A stretch of DNA of 64,000 nucleotides, from positions 65,806,001 through 65,870,000 of the forward strand of contig JAIOJX010000002.1 in the NCBI GenBank assembly GCA_022376925.1, given 5' to 3'. The notes beneath the pieces are model-generated. The model was not told where the DNA came from. It searched no databases and saw only the letters and a list, made by a program, of their open reading frames with translations. Positions 1-12,917 of this stretch are shown one piece after another; position 1 is the stretch's first letter; the number at the start of each line of letters is the position of its first letter. Both the position numbers and the translations under genes were made by a program. This DNA is from Tragulus kanchil. Lineage: Eukaryota; Chordata; Mammalia; Artiodactyla; Tragulidae.

Positions 1-899
1 GTGATATATGAACAACTCAGATTCTGTTTACTACATGCTTTAAATAGAGAATCATCCAAAGCCAATTTATCCTCAAAGACATTTGGTGATTTGAAATGCT
101 CCCCAACTCTTCATTGCTCTGAATTGCACTTCCAACTCATTTAAAGTTGTATAAATTTGTAGGTTACGTATTAGCAAAGTATTTTCTTCTATCTAGTTTA
201 GTCAACAGTACTTATTTTGTAAATATTTAAGAAAAACTTACTGTATTTCAGGCACTGTACTAGATACTGCCCTACAGAAATGGTTTTCTGCTGCCCAGAT
301 TATTCTGTTTGTACATCAAAACCCATGTCTGCCCTTCTGCACCCTGCCTTGAGCCCTGGGAGGCTGACATCCAGTCAGTAGAGTTATACCTGCCCTCTGG
401 TTTCCTTTTAGGTGTGCCCAGTGGGAAATAGTTCAGAAAGTGAGGGGGAAGAGTCAGGGTATTAATTCTCCCTGTTCATAGGTCACAGGCTATGAATTGG
501 CTAGGCTAATCCTCTACCCACAGTCACAGCTCCAGCTGCTTCAGCTCTCACCTTGTCCTGGTAGTAGCTGACTTCCTTCTCCCTTTAAGCTTTAGGTAGC
601 AATTATTGTCCTTTATGCATAATTTCTGGGTGTTTCACCATGACTTGTTCCTATAATCCTCTCCACACCTTTGTAACAGTTCTCTTTTTAAACTGTCTTT
701 AAATATTCTTTTTGTATGCAGTCCTTTTCCTGCAGAGGCACTGACATGCATACCCTCTAGAATAGTCTCATGGAGAGCCAAATGTAGGTATAAATAACCT
801 TTTATATATACTATTATAATCAAGATAAATTCAAAGCACAATGGATCTTTGATGGATACTCCTAGTTGTCTACTCAAGATCCATTTTCTTTCTCTTTCT
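1..899. other. Unique AT-rich DNA, no gene recognised
   Basis: Single-copy-looking sequence with no convincing ORF. About 205-290 has the wording of an L2 3' end (a run resembling 'caggcactgtactagatact'). No promoter, splice structure or conserved coding block was seen apart from the pyrimidine-rich run that ends at 904 just before the exon-like block. Confidence 0.5.
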
Positions 900-904
900 C
901 ACAG

Positions 905-1010
905 AACCCTACACCTGCTGTATTAGTTCCTATTCAGTTAAAAATACCCCATCGTCCAGGTTCCCTGGCTGCTAATTCGGCCAATGAAGATGTAGACAGA
1001 AATCTCCCAG
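905..1010 (+). other. Exon-like block (candidate coding exon, unidentified gene)
   Basis: A pyrimidine-rich run ending in CACAG at 900-904 looks like a 3' splice site. It is followed by about 106 bases that read openly as a proline/alanine-rich peptide beginning NPTPAVLVP, with balanced codons and two CpGs, unlike the AT-rich surroundings. CAG/GTGGAA at 1008-1016 is a plausible 5' splice site, although the frame stays open to 1231. I do not recognise the protein. The block is present again at 2026-2131 inside the first doublet. The alternative is chance open reading in non-coding DNA or a conserved non-coding element. Only the splice-like signals and open frame are seen; gene identity is unknown. 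Confidence 0.25.
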
Positions 1011-2025
1011 GTGGAACTCCCAGAAAAGATACTGTGTGTCTCATAAAAACTGACAGATTCAGCAAGTCACAGACCTTCTTTTTACTTTTTTTTTTTCTTC
1101 CAGCCCAGAACACATATTCAGTATCAGGAAGCAGAGTAGCCATACTGAGACCATGTGAAGTAAAGTCCTTCACAAGATGCAGTGGAATAGGAATCAAGGA
1201 GGAGCACTGGTCTTTGGTTATTTCCAAATAACCAATATTTGGTTATTGATTTTTTCTGGCTCTCAGCTGCCTACACCTTGAGTTCTTATTCTGGGGGAAA
1301 ATAAATCATATTTTTGCCATTGATGTACTAATAAATGCTTATTCCTGACATATGTAGGTGATCAAATCCCAGCTGATATGAGTTGAAAATAACTCTGTGT
1401 AAAGATACGACTGTGTTTTGTGTATAAGGAAAAGAAGTTGTGAATTTCTGCATCTAGATGTAGTATGTGTGGTGAAGAGGAGCTGCCAATAAAAAGTGTA
1501 TTAATTTCAGTGCTTTCATCACTAAATGGCCAATAAAGTTGATTTAAGAAATACAGGAATTGTTTTAACGTATTTAATGAGAGTCCTACATGTAGGAGGC
1601 TATGCGATAGATTTGGAGACTCAGTAACAGTATCTCCAACAATGTCAAAAGAAACGGAAAAGCATGGACAGCTTTGAGCTATTGATTGGATGGCAGGGGT
1701 TGGAGAGAGAGAGAGAGAAGAAAGTAACAAGATTAGAGTCACAGAAAAGTGAAAGAGGATGTAGAAACTGCAACATTATGCACTTTTTACTTTCTTATTA
1801 GAAAAAAAAAAATTCAGTCAACCAATAAACACTTCTTAGGCACTTAACACATGCCAAACACAGGTGTTTGACCATGTACTGTAGTTGGATTAGCTTCAAA
1901 ACAAAAGGATGGAGGGATGGGAGGGGGGGGACTGGGTGGGGGGAGGGCCCAGGGATATGCATATGAATGATCTGGGAACATACATTAAATTCAGCCTACA
2001 TTTGATCATTTTCTTTCTCTCACAG

Positions 2026-2131
2026 AACCCTACACCTGCTGTATTAGTTCCTATTCAGTTAAAAATACCCCATCGTCCAGGTTCCCTGGCTGCTAATTCG
2101 GCCAATGAAGATGTAGACAGAAATCTCCCAG
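2026..2131 (+). other. Second copy of the exon-like block
   Basis: Identical to 905-1010 and preceded by the same CACAG acceptor-like site at 2021-2025. The sequence upstream of the pyrimidine tract differs from that before copy A, because the doublet junction lies immediately upstream. It should not be counted as a second exon unless the doublet is shown to be real. Confidence 0.25.
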
Positions 2132-3028
2132 GTGGAACTCCCAGAAAAGATACTGTGTGTCTCATAAAAACTGACAGATTCAGCAAGTCACAGACCTTCT
2201 TTTTACTTTTTTTTTTTCTTCCAGCCCAGAACACATATTCAGTATCAGGAAGCAGAGTAGCCATACTGAGACCATGTGAAGTAAAGTCCTTCACAAGATG
2301 CAGTGGAATAGGAATCAAGGAGGAGCACTGGTCTTTGGTTATTTCCAAATAACCAATATTTGGTTATTGATTTTTTCTGGCTCTCAGCTGCCTACACCTT
2401 GAGTTCTTATTCTGGGGGAAAATAAATCATATTTTTGCCATTGATGTACTAATAAATGCTTATTCCTGACATATGTAGGTGATCAAATCCCAGCTGATAT
2501 GAGTTGAAAATAACTCTGTGTAAAGATACGACTGTGTTTTGTGTATAAGGAAAAGAAGTTGTGAATTTCTGCATCTAGATGTAGTATGTGTGGTGAAGAG
2601 GAGCTGCCAATAAAAAGTGTATTAATTTCAGTGCTTTCATCACTAAATGGCCAATAAAGTTGATTTAAGAAATACAGGAATTGTTTTAACGTATTTAATG
2701 AGAGTCCTACATGTAGGAGGCTATGCGATAGATTTGGAGACTCAGTAACAGTATCTCCAACAATGTCAAAAGAAACGGAAAAGCATGGACAGCTTTGAGC
2801 TATTGATTGGATGGCAGGGGTTGGAGAGAGAGAGAGAGAAGAAAGTAACAAGATTAGAGTCACAGAAAAGTGAAAGAGGATGTAGAAACTGCAACATTAT
2901 GCACTTTTTACTTTCTTATTAGAAAAAAAAAAATTCAGTCAACCAATAAACACTTCTTAGGCACTTAACACATGCCAAACACAGGTGTTTGACCATGTAC
3001 TGTAGTTGGATTAGCTTCAAAACAAAAG

Positions 3029-3157
3029 GATGGAGGGATGGGAGGGGGGGGACTGGGTGGGGGGAGGGCCCAGGGATATGCATATGAATGATCTGGGAAC
3101 ATACATGTAAAAAAATAAATAAATAAATAAATAAATTTAAAAGAAAAAAAAAAAAAA
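3029..3157 (+). mobile_element. Short 3' end of a young L1 (5'-truncated)
   Basis: A G-rich tract followed by a stretch ending near 'gatctgggaacatacatg', then an (AAAT)n run and polyA to 3157. This wording matches the 3' tail of the L1 at 54.4-60.5 kb (about 60410-60526) and, reversed, the L1 at 48.3 kb, so all three belong to one subfamily or close relatives. Only about 130 bases remain. The partial duplicate at 1908-1985 stops before the polyA. Confidence 0.6.
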
Positions 3158-3566
3158 GGAATCTGTAAATAGGAATTAATCAGTACTTTTGAGAATTCTA
3201 CCAGGCCCTCAGTGGAGAATGGGGATAACTGCAGAATGAATTGGCATGGAGTAGGCGTTCAGGATTGCTCTTAAGGATGAATGACATGATCCCACAGAAC
3301 CATTAAATGGGATGGTAATATGTGGCTTGGGGTTCAAATATTTTGGGGCCACAAAGAAGAAAAATGGTAGTTCTACCTAAGGAAACAATGAAGGCTTCAT
3401 GAAGGAGGTGAGACTGCATTGTAGCTTAATTCAACTCATCTCTTGCCTTCATTATTTTTCTTTACTTACTTTATTCCACCTCCTTAATCATTTCATGCAG
3501 TCTCAAGATATATTTTTTTGAATTTAGATCTGAACTGCCAGTGAGCTACATATTGATGCTAAACTA
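3158..3566. other. Unique stretch, nothing recognised
   Basis: AT-rich sequence between the L1 tail and the second doublet. No ORF of note, no RNA gene and no repeat family was recognised. Confidence 0.4.
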
Positions 3567-3623
3567 CATTCATATGAAAATATTTTTGCTTAAAGTTGGA
3601 CTATAAAAGAAGGCTAAGTGCCA

Positions 3624-3988
3624 AAGAATTGATGCCTTTTGAACTGTATTGTAGAGTACTCTTGAGAGTCCCTTAGACTGCAAGGGATCAAACCAATCAA
3701 TCCTAAAGGAAATCAACTGAATATTCTTTGGAAGGAATGATGCTGAAGCTGAAGTTCCAATACTTAGCCATCTGATGCAAAGAGACAACTCATTGGAAAA
3801 GACCCTGATGTTGGGAAAGATGGAAGACAAAAGAAGAAGGGAACAAGATGATTGGATGGCATCACTAAGTCAATGGTCATGAGTTTGAGCAAGCTCCGGG
3901 AGATAGTGAAGGACAAGGAAGCCCGGTGTGCTGTAGTCCATGGGGTCTCAAAGAGTCGGACATGCCTGAGAGACTGAACTGAACTGAT
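3624..3988 (+). mobile_element. BovB (RTE) LINE 3' end
   Basis: Contains the characteristic BovB run from 'gagagtcccttagactgcaa' through 'ttggatggcatcactaagtc' and 'aaagagtcggacatgcctga', ending in the ACTGA-type tail (gaactgaactga). It is 5'-truncated, about 365 of roughly 3.2 kb. The reverse-strand ORF here is a shadow of the element. BovB is a horizontally acquired RTE LINE abundant in ruminants, and its 3' end is shared with Bov-tA SINEs. Confidence 0.85.
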
Positions 3989-4720
3989 AGATTCATTCAA
4001 TCAATTTCAATGAACTGTTCTCCCATTATATACCAGAATTCTAAGAGTTGTTTTTGTACCCATTATTTTATTTACCATTCCTAATAAACTATCAGGCAAA
4101 GATATTATCACGATTAGACTCAGCTCTAAATAGCAGATTTCATTAAGATAGGATCTGCTTCTCTACTGCATAGAAGTCTGAAAAGTGATATATTGACTCT
4201 GCTTTATAAAATCCTCAAGAAACCAGGCTCCCTCCAACTCACTATTCTGCCATCTTTTAGATGTGGCCATGTCCTCTTTGTCTAAGAGAGCAGCTAGAGA
4301 TCCAGCCATTATATTTGCATTCTAGACAGGTGGATGGAGAAAGATTTAAAGAATAATAGAGGCAATAGATTCACATCATTATCATTTAAGGAACTTTCCT
4401 TAAAATTGCCAGATGACACTTATAATTCCATTTGGAACTTGATCAAATGGTCAAACCTATCTACAAGGGAGAATTAAAACTGCTACTTTATTTGGGACAT
4501 TTTTCCAGCTAAAGAGTGTAACTTTTATTCCCATGGAAGAAAGAAAGAGTAGATATTGATGAATAATAGCATGCTAGTCTCTACTGCAATTATAACTCAT
4601 TTTACAGATGAGGAAATGAACACTCAAGGAAGGTGACATATCTGGTATGTTTATGAAAACTACCATTCATATGAAAAGATTTTTGCTTAAAGTTGGACTA
4701 TAAAAGAAGGCTAAGTGCCA

Positions 4721-5085
4721 AAGAATTGATGCCTTTTGAACTGTATTGTAGAGTACTCTTGAGAGTCCCTTAGACTGCAAGGGATCAAACCAATCAATCC
4801 TAAAGGAAATCAACTGAATATTCTTTGGAAGGAATGATGCTGAAGCTGAAGTTCCAATACTTAGCCATCTGATGCAAAGAGACAACTCATTGGAAAAGAC
4901 CCTGATGTTGGGAAAGATGGAAGACAAAAGAAGAAGGGAACAAGATGATTGGATGGCATCACTAAGTCAATGGTCATGAGTTTGAGCAAGCTCCGGGAGA
5001 TAGTGAAGGACAAGGAAGCCCGGTGTGCTGTAGTCCATGGGGTCTCAAAGAGTCGGACATGCCTGAGAGACTGAACTGAACTGAT
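4721..5085 (+). mobile_element. BovB 3' end, doublet copy
   Basis: Essentially the same BovB fragment as 3624-3988 with the same flanks, so it is a product of doublet 2 and not an independent insertion. Confidence 0.85.
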
Positions 5086-5683
5086 AGATTCATTCAATCA
5101 ATTTCAATGAACTGTTCTCCCATTATATACCAGAATTCTAAGAGTTGTTTTTGTACCCATTATTTTATTTACCATTCCTAATAAACTATCAGGCAAAGAT
5201 ATTATCACGATTAGACTCAGCTCTAAATAGCAGATTTCATTAAGATAGGATCTGCTTCTCTACTGCATAGAAGTCTGAAAAGTGATATATTGACTCTGCT
5301 TTATAAAATCCTCAAGAAACCAGGCTCCTCCAACTCACTATTCTGCCATCTTTTAGATGTGGCCATGTCCTCTTTGTCTAAGAGAGCAGCTAGAGATCCA
5401 GCCATTATATTTGCATTCTAGACAGGTGGATGGAGAAAGATTTAAAGAATAATAGAGGCAATAGATTCACATCATTATCATTTAAGGAACTTTCCTTAAA
5501 ATTGCCAGATGACACTTATAATTCCATTTGGAACTTGATCAAATGGTCAAACCTATCTACAAGGGAGAATTAAAACTGCTACTTTATTTGGGACATTTTT
5601 CCAGCTAAAGAGTGTAACTTTTATTCCCATGGAAGAAAGAAAGAGTAGATATTGATGAATAATAGCATGCTAGTCTCTACTGC

Positions 5684-5785
5684 AATTATAACTCATTTTT
5701 ACAGATGAGGAAATGAACACTCAGAAGGTGACATATCTGGTTCATGTCAGAGCCATGATGTGAATCCCTTTCTTCCTGATCCAAC
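5684..5785 (-). mobile_element. MIR fragment
   Basis: 'tttttacagatgaggaaatg' followed by a degraded 'gcccaaggtca'-like stretch is the reverse of the MIR core (cctcatctgtaaa). A shorter version sits at the end of copy A (about 4585-4646). Confidence 0.55.
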
Positions 5786-7014
5786 TTCAACACTGATTTC
5801 ACTATACAACAGCCTCTATCAGTTGAAATGTGAAGTGACTCCTTTTCATAAAGATTTTTCCCTCAGAACTGACACAGCACCACTATTATAAGCATAAAAT
5901 TTTTTAACAAGTCAGTACAGTGAATACATTACACCATCAACCATTATTCTAGTCCTTGATTTTCTGTCTTTACCTTTCTATAATGTACTAATATCTTTAT
6001 ATTACTTTCTAGGTTAGTCCTATTTTCTTCATTTTTTGGTCTTGCCCCTTTATCCTGATAGGTATGAAGGTAATTTTTTTGTTGTTGCCTTCACCCTCTG
6101 TAATGGTACCTGATAATTCTGTTATAAGAGTATACAATTTTCCTGAAGCATCTCTTAGTGTTTCCTCCTGTATCATATCCTACAGACCCAACTATCCACC
6201 GTGTCACTCTTACATGACTCTCATGTACTTTTTTTTGTTTTTCTTAATCACCTTCACCTCTGTTGATTCTTTTGAAAGACTTTTTTGTATTACTTCAATT
6301 GATCCCCTTCAGAGGCTTGCAAAGTCCAGGACATTTTCAAGTCCTTATGAAAAATGTAGCTTGTTCCTTTATATATAGGAAGATCTACTTTCCCAGGAAT
6401 TCTAAGATATATGTTAAATAGCTTTGCTTATTTTCAATATTATACACACTACTTAATCTCATTTATCACTGCATCAAAGCCGTAGTATTTTCCACCTTTC
6501 TCAGAGTATCTGATGCCTGAACTCTTACTGCCATCACATTATTTTGCTACTCTCCTTGTCACAGTCATCTTCACTGCAAGTCCTGACATCTGGAACAATC
6601 TCTTGAAACTCCTGGACACTCTATCAATCTTCCAGAATCACAATAATAATAATAAAAATCTTGCCTGCCAAATGACTGTAATTTCTCTCCCTTCATATTT
6701 GAAGTGTTCTCTTGTCTAACTATCAAAAATAATGCAGAAAGCAAAACTTTCATTGTTTAGTGATTTAACTTCTCAGCTAGCAACTACTTAGATCTGAATT
6801 GAGGCATTTCTCAATGAATTGTTTCGTGTTTTGGAATAGGTCCAGTATTGACCTCTTTTTGAATGACTTCTGATAATATAGTAGTGTAAACTGAAACCTA
6901 CATATCTTTTGTATTATTAAAGAGAGAGGAATGAATACATCTCAAGTTAGGCATTGACTATACTTGACATGGAGAATAATGGAGCACCTCCAAGAAAATG
7001 GGGAATTGTAATGT
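5786..7014. other. Unique AT-rich DNA, no gene recognised
   Basis: Two modest ORFs (6064-6378 and 6513-6719, plus strand) have no recognisable motif, biased composition and no splice or promoter context. They are most likely chance. No repeat family was identified with confidence. Confidence 0.4.
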
Positions 7015-9227
7015 ACAAGAGGTGATCTGCTGAAAATATAAAATATGAAATCACAGATCAAATTTATGAACAGCAGCAGCAGATCTCAAGAGAATGTTTC
7101 CCCTATAGATATACATTAGTAGTTTAATGACAGTACTTTTGACATATTAAACCTTGTAAATGATTTCATATGATACAGCTCCCTGGAAAAATACTTTCAG
7201 AGAGTAAAGACTGGATGAAGACATCTACTTTGTAGAAAAATAAGAAAATGATACATTTATTATATTTTATTAAATCCACTTGAGCAAAATTTATTCTATT
7301 TTGGCAAGGTTACTGAAAATGCTTCAATGGAAAAGATTGGAGAGAAGTTGTTAGGTTCTTTCCTCTAAATACTTTTATCTAAGATATTGCTTTATGTTGT
7401 GGGAAAATAAAAATTCAAATTGGAAGACCATTTAAATTGACTCCCAAAGCCATGGATATAATTAAGGTAATCTAAAAGTATGTCTATACTTAGTCTCAGG
7501 ATGGGTTTGTTTTTTGAATACTTTTCATATTAGATAGAACAATTTAATTTTCTTCTAATTTTATCTTATTATACAGTTCTTTAAATTGCTAAGTACTCTC
7601 ATGAGACATGTAAGGATATTCTGTCACAATTTCTGTCCAAAAGTTTGTTTCATGATATCCTTGTTTTGTCTACCAGATGACTTGCACAAAAGATAGCCTT
7701 TTTCTTTTAAATACATTTTATGCAATGTATTCATTTAAATTAGTTAACAAAATAAAAAATTGAATTGCCAAATGGTATATCTAATCACCCTTTCATTTTA
7801 AGCAGGATATTTAACAATTTGAGTTTGTAAACTTATTTTCACAACTAATTAAATCTCTAGTTTCATTTAATACTGTTTTAATTTGAAGTCTTTCAGTATA
7901 TCACTATTTTTTGGTGACATAAAGGAAACTGCAAAATTTTAAATGAAGATTAGCATTTCCTTTAAGCCACAATATAATTCATAGTGAAGATTTGCACTGG
8001 AAATATTCTTAGCTAAATCTTAGAGTGATTGGGGAAAGGGCAAATTTTTTGGTTTTAGATTGTATTTCCTTTTCCGTTTGTTTTGAGGCATCCAAGAGAA
8101 TGTGTTTTTAACAAGAGGTGATCTGCTGAAAATATAAAATATGAAATCACAGATCAAATTTATGAACAGCAGCAGCAGATCTCAAGAGAATGTTTCCCCT
8201 ATAGATATACATTAGTAGTTTAATGACAGTACTTTTGACATATTAAACCTTGTAAATGATTTCATATGATACAGCTCCCTGGAAAAATACTTTCAGAGAG
8301 TAAAGACTGGATGAAGACATCTACTTTGTAGAAAAATAAGAAAATGATACATTTATTATATTTTATTAAATCCACTTGAGCAAAATTTATTCTATTTTGG
8401 CAAGGTTACTGAAAATGCTTCAATGGAAAAGATTGGAGAGAAGTTGTTAGGTTCTTTCCTCTAAATACTTTTATCTAAGATATTGCTTTATGTTGTGGGA
8501 AAATAAAAATTCAAATTGGAAGACCATTTAAATTGACTCCCAAAGCCATGGATATAATTAAGGTAATCTAAAAAGTATGTCTATACTTAGTCTCAGGATG
8601 GGTTTGTTTTTTGAATACTTTTCATATTAGATAGAACAATTTAATTTTCTTCTAATTTTATCTTATTATACAGTTCTTTAAATTGCTAAGTACTCTCATG
8701 AGACATGTAAGGATATTCTGTCACAATTTCTGTCCAAAAGTTTGTTTCATGATATCCTTGTTTTGTCTACCAGATGACTTGCACAAAAGATACCCTTTTT
8801 TCTTTTAAATACATTTTATGCAATGTATTCATTTAAATTAGTTAACAAAATAAAAAATTGAATTGCCAAATGGTATATCTAATCACCCTTTCATTTTAAG
8901 CAGGATATTTAACAATTTGAGTTTGTAAACTTATTTTCACAACTAATTAAATCTCTAGTTTCATTTAATACTGTTTTAATTTGAAGTCTTTCAGTATATC
9001 ACTATTTTTTGGTGACATAAAGGAAACTGCAAAATTTTAAATGAAGATTAGCATTTCCTTTAAGCCACAATATAATTCATAGTGAAGATTTGCACTGGAA
9101 ATATTCTTAGCTAAATCTTAGAGTGATTGCAGGCAAATGGTTTTTAGTGCTGTTGACCAAATATTTCTGTTTCACTGACTTCTGGCTTACAGTAAGATTG
9201 TATTTCCTTTTCCGTTTGTTTTGAGGC
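7015..9227. repeat. Doublet 3: 1.07 kb segment twice, offset ~1096
   Basis: Copy A is about 7015-8089 and copy B about 8111-9227. Copy A is eroded near its end: 8032-8056 is a shortened, scrambled version of 9130-9194, after which the two agree again for about 33 bases. The content is AT-rich unique DNA with no gene; a CAG-rich run (cagcagcagcag) at about 7070 recurs at about 8168. Confidence 0.93.
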
Positions 9228-9599
9228 CATGTGATTAGTTCTAGCCATTGAACTGTGAGAGCACATAACCAATGTCACTTCCATGCTGAGTATTTAGCTG
9301 CTGATGCGATACCCTCCTGAGCTCTTCTCTTTCAGCAAAGTGATCCATAAAGTTTGAGATTGTAGTCTTTCTGTAGGTTTGGGCCCCTGTGTGACTGATG
9401 TGTTGAGCTTTTTGCTGACTCAAAATGAACGTGTAACATGAGTCAGAAATAACCTTTAATGTGTTTTAACCACATATTTCTATAGATAGAGTTTTTTCTC
9501 TTTACCATAGCTTACTCTATCGTAACAAAAAAGAAAAGAAAAAAAGCTTAGAACCTTTAAATTTTGGGTCCCATTTTTGCAGCCTATGCACACATTTAC
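9228..9599. other. Unique stretch with old interspersed-repeat character
   Basis: 9236-9480 has phrases typical of an ancient mammalian repeat end (ccaatgtcacttcc ... agtcagaaataacctttaat). I cannot assign the family. The reverse ORF at 9241-9423 has no motif. Confidence 0.3.
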
Positions 9600-11812
9600 T
9601 TAATCATGATTCTTGTCTTGGTCCACTTTAAGGAAAGTTTGTAATGAGAGAATAAAAAATAGAAATGAAGAGATATCAGTGAACTAGAAGCTTAGGAAAC
9701 ATATTTTAAACCTAAATACAAGAAAGCACAGAAATAGGTAGATTTAACTTCTTTCTTAATTCAGTATTTTTAACAACATGCAGGAAGAATTGCACATTAA
9801 ACAAATAAAATTATATTATATATAAATATAGGAGGAAAAAATAATTACTACTCAGACATAATCTAATACTAATATTTTGCTATTTCTTGCTAGTCTTTTC
9901 CTATGCATTATTCAGTGTGGCCATGCATTTACAAATTTAATAATGTAATGTGTGAATTTTAAAATTAAAGTAATAAAACATAAGAACTAGAGGAAATATA
10001 TTTAAATATTCAACAGAATTTATGGAAATGGAAAGGTTTTTAGCAAAAATATGAAGTGAAAAACACTGACAAAATTAATTGCATTAAACTTTAAACTCAT
10101 GAATATTAAAAAACTTTCTGAAAAAGACAGGATATAATGTACTTTTATAGCCCAAAGTTGAAACTGGTATTCATAAAAAGCATAAAAAATGCATATAATA
10201 GAAAGTATTTTAAATTTTGAAACTCATTTAAGGTTTTATATTTTGTAATACTCAGAATATATACTCAATGTGTCATTGAGGTTTCATAATCTGGTTGTCA
10301 GAAGTAGTTCATTCATGTGAAAAAAATCATATAAAGTGGGTGAGAGATCGTATGTCTAACTAAGGGCTTAATTTTGTAATATACACTGAAAATACTTTAA
10401 AAGTTTAAAGAATGGAAATATTTATAAGAGAGTAATCAGAGAATACTTCTTAGAAAAATAGGAACTTAACTATAATAAAGTAAGAGGAACCTTTTTGCAT
10501 GGATCATATATAGGTTTAGCCTTGAACTTTTTTGTAACAGAGTACATAGTTTAGATCAAGAGCAGTAAGTGCATGGCCTAGCTGTGCAGCTAGCCCTAAA
10601 GAGGTGGCCTCAAGGTCTAGATTGCAGTGTCTAAATGGGATGGCAAAGTTGGGTATGATTTACCCTCATGCTGTGACAAGGACGTCTGATTTATAAGTGT
10701 AACAGAGAATTAATCATGATTCTTGTCTTGGTCCACTTTAAGGAAAGTTTGTAATGAGAGAATAAAAAATAGAAATGAAGAGATATCAGTGAACTAGAAG
10801 CTTAGGAAACATATTTTAAACCTAAATACAAGAAAGCACAGAAATAGGTAGATTTAACTTCTTTCTTAATTCAGTATTTTTAACAACATGCAGGAAGAAT
10901 TGCACATTAAACAAATAAAATTATATTATATATAAATATAGGAGGAAAAAATAATTACTACTCAGACATAATCTAATACTAATATTTTGCTATTTCTTGC
11001 TAGTCTTTTCCTATGCATTATTCAGTGTGGCCATGCATTTACAAATTTAATAATGTAATGTGTGAATTTTAAAATTAAAGTAATAAAACATAAGAACTAG
11101 AGGAAATATATTTAAATATTCAACAGAATTTATGGAAATGGAAAGGTTTTTAGCAAAAATATGAAGTGAAAAACACTGACAAAATTAATTGCATTAAACT
11201 TTAAACTCATGAATATTAAAAAACTTTCTGAAAAAGACAGGATATAATGTACTTTTATAGCCCAAAGTTGAAACTGGTATTCATAAAAAGCATAAAAAAT
11301 GCATATAATAGAAAGTATTTTAAATTTTGAAACTCATTTAAGGTTTTATATTTTGTAATACTCAGAATATATACTCAATGTGTCATTGAGGTTTCATAAC
11401 CTGGTTGTCAGAAGTAGTTCATTCATGTGAAAAAAATCATACAAAGTGGGTGAGAGATCGTATGTCTAACTAAGGGCTTAATTTTGTAATATACACTGAA
11501 AATACTTTAAAAGTTTAAAGAATGGAAATATTTATAAGAGAGTAATCAGAGAATACTTCTTAGAAAAATAGGAACTTAACTATAATAAAGTAAGAGGAAC
11601 CTTTTTGCATGGATCATATATAGGTTTAGCCTTGAACTTTTTTGTAACAGAGTACATAGTTTAGATCAAGAGCAGTAAGTGCATGGCCTAGCTGTGCAGC
11701 TAGCCCTAAAGAGGTGGACTCAAGGTCTAGATTGCAGTGTCTAAATGGGATGGCAAAGTTGGGTATGATTTACCCTCATGCTTGTAGACAAGGACGTCTG
11801 ATTTATAAGTGT
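9600..11812. repeat. Doublet 4: 1.10 kb segment twice, offset 1110
   Basis: Copy A is about 9600-10700 and copy B about 10710-11812. Isolated substitutions separate the copies: T10290/C11400, T10332/C11442 and C10608/A11718. These look like allelic differences and not decay. The last 130 bases of copy A form the first of three copies of a segment that recurs at 11682 and 12791. AT-rich DNA without a gene. Confidence 0.95.
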
Positions 11813-12441
11813 ATTATTTCAGTCTGCTATAACAGAATTCCAGACTAGTTGGCTTAAACGGTAAACATTCATTTCTCAGTTTTGAAGTCAAGAAGGCTTA
11901 GACCGGAGTGACAGCATTATTGGAGTTCTTTGTGAAGGCCTTTCTCCTGGTTTACAGGTGGTAGTCTTTTACTTAGCTTCACCTGGCAGAGAAAAAGACA
12001 ACTAGCTCTCTTCCTCTTTTTATAAACACTCATCCCATCATTAGGGTTCCATCCTCATGACCTAAGAATTACCTCCCAGGCTCTGTTGGCTGCAGTAACA
12101 AAGATCTTCAGTCTACATCAGAATCCTTAGCTCTGTCCTCCTTTATCTGGAGCCAGTGACTTGTCCATACTTTCTGTCTATGCGCTTAGGGTACACTCCC
12201 TGGGGCACCTGCATCTTCTCTTGAGAATTTCCCAGACCTTATTTCTTGGCTTCAGCCTTATTTCTTGCTTTGTATTCAAGGTCATTATGAAAAATCTGCT
12301 CCTGCTCTAAACAGAAATTTACTTGATTTAGGGAATTCCCTGGCACCCAATTAATGCTTGCTATTCCCACCTCCAACTGTCATCACATTAGGGCTTCCAG
12401 ATACGAAGTTAGGGTGGGGACACAAATATTCAGTCCATAAC
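11809..12441 (-). mobile_element. MLT1-type (ERVL-MaLR) solo LTR, ancient
   Basis: On the plus strand it opens with 'tgtatta..cagtctgctata' and 'ggcttaaa', and closes with 'cagtccataaca', the reverse complement of the usual MLT1 start and end. About 12080-12340 lacks MLT1 wording and may be a later insertion or strongly diverged interior. A doublet copy is at about 12918-13550. Old, non-coding, no viral gene. Confidence 0.6.
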
Positions 12442-12917
12442 AGTGTCAGCAAAAAGGTAGAAACATACAGGGGGCTGTCATGATCTTGAGCCAGATGCTC
12501 CAGTTTAAAACAGAGTCCCGGAACTTAGTGGACATCCAGATGTTTCCATGTGCATCATCTGATTTGATTCTTACAAAGCCTATAGCTTTGAAAGCAGGAG
12601 AAGTTGGTATCATTTTCCCAGTTTTGGAGGGGGGACATGACATGCCCGAGTCCTGAGGTCAGTAAAAGACATGTTGTCTCCTCCTCAGGGTTCTTCTCTT
12701 TGAATTGTTGGGAATCTTAGGGCCACCTATAATGGGACCATGACATAGAGAAAAGAGGAGTTGTGATCACAGTAAAAATAATTGATTTAACATGGCCTAG
12801 CTGTGCAGCTAGCCCTAAAGAGGTGGACTCAAGGTCTAGATTGCAGTGTCTAAATGGGATGGCAAAGTTGGGTATGATTTACCCTCATGCTTGTAGACAA
12901 GGACGTCTGATTTATAA

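Larger units (their letters stand above)
900..3106. repeat. Doublet 1: 1.09 kb segment twice, offset 1121
   Basis: Copy A is about 900-1985 and copy B about 2021-3106, in direct orientation and near identical. They carry the exon-like block, a GA-rich run, an L2-like stretch and a short L1 tail. Bases 1986-2020 are unrelated filler. The pyrimidine tract of copy B is 4 bases shorter. Copy A ends inside the L1 tail, and only copy B continues into its polyA. Confidence 0.95.
3567..5741. repeat. Doublet 2: 1.08 kb segment twice, offset 1097
   Basis: Copy A is about 3567-4646 and copy B about 4664-5741. They differ by small indels in homopolymers (for example ctccctcc versus ctcctcc, and one extra T near 5698). 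Each copy contains one BovB 3' end and the start of a MIR. The junction filler at 4647-4663 is short. Confidence 0.95.

Noticed and set aside
7069..7080. Short CAG repeat
   Set aside because: Four units only, no coding context; ordinary sequence.
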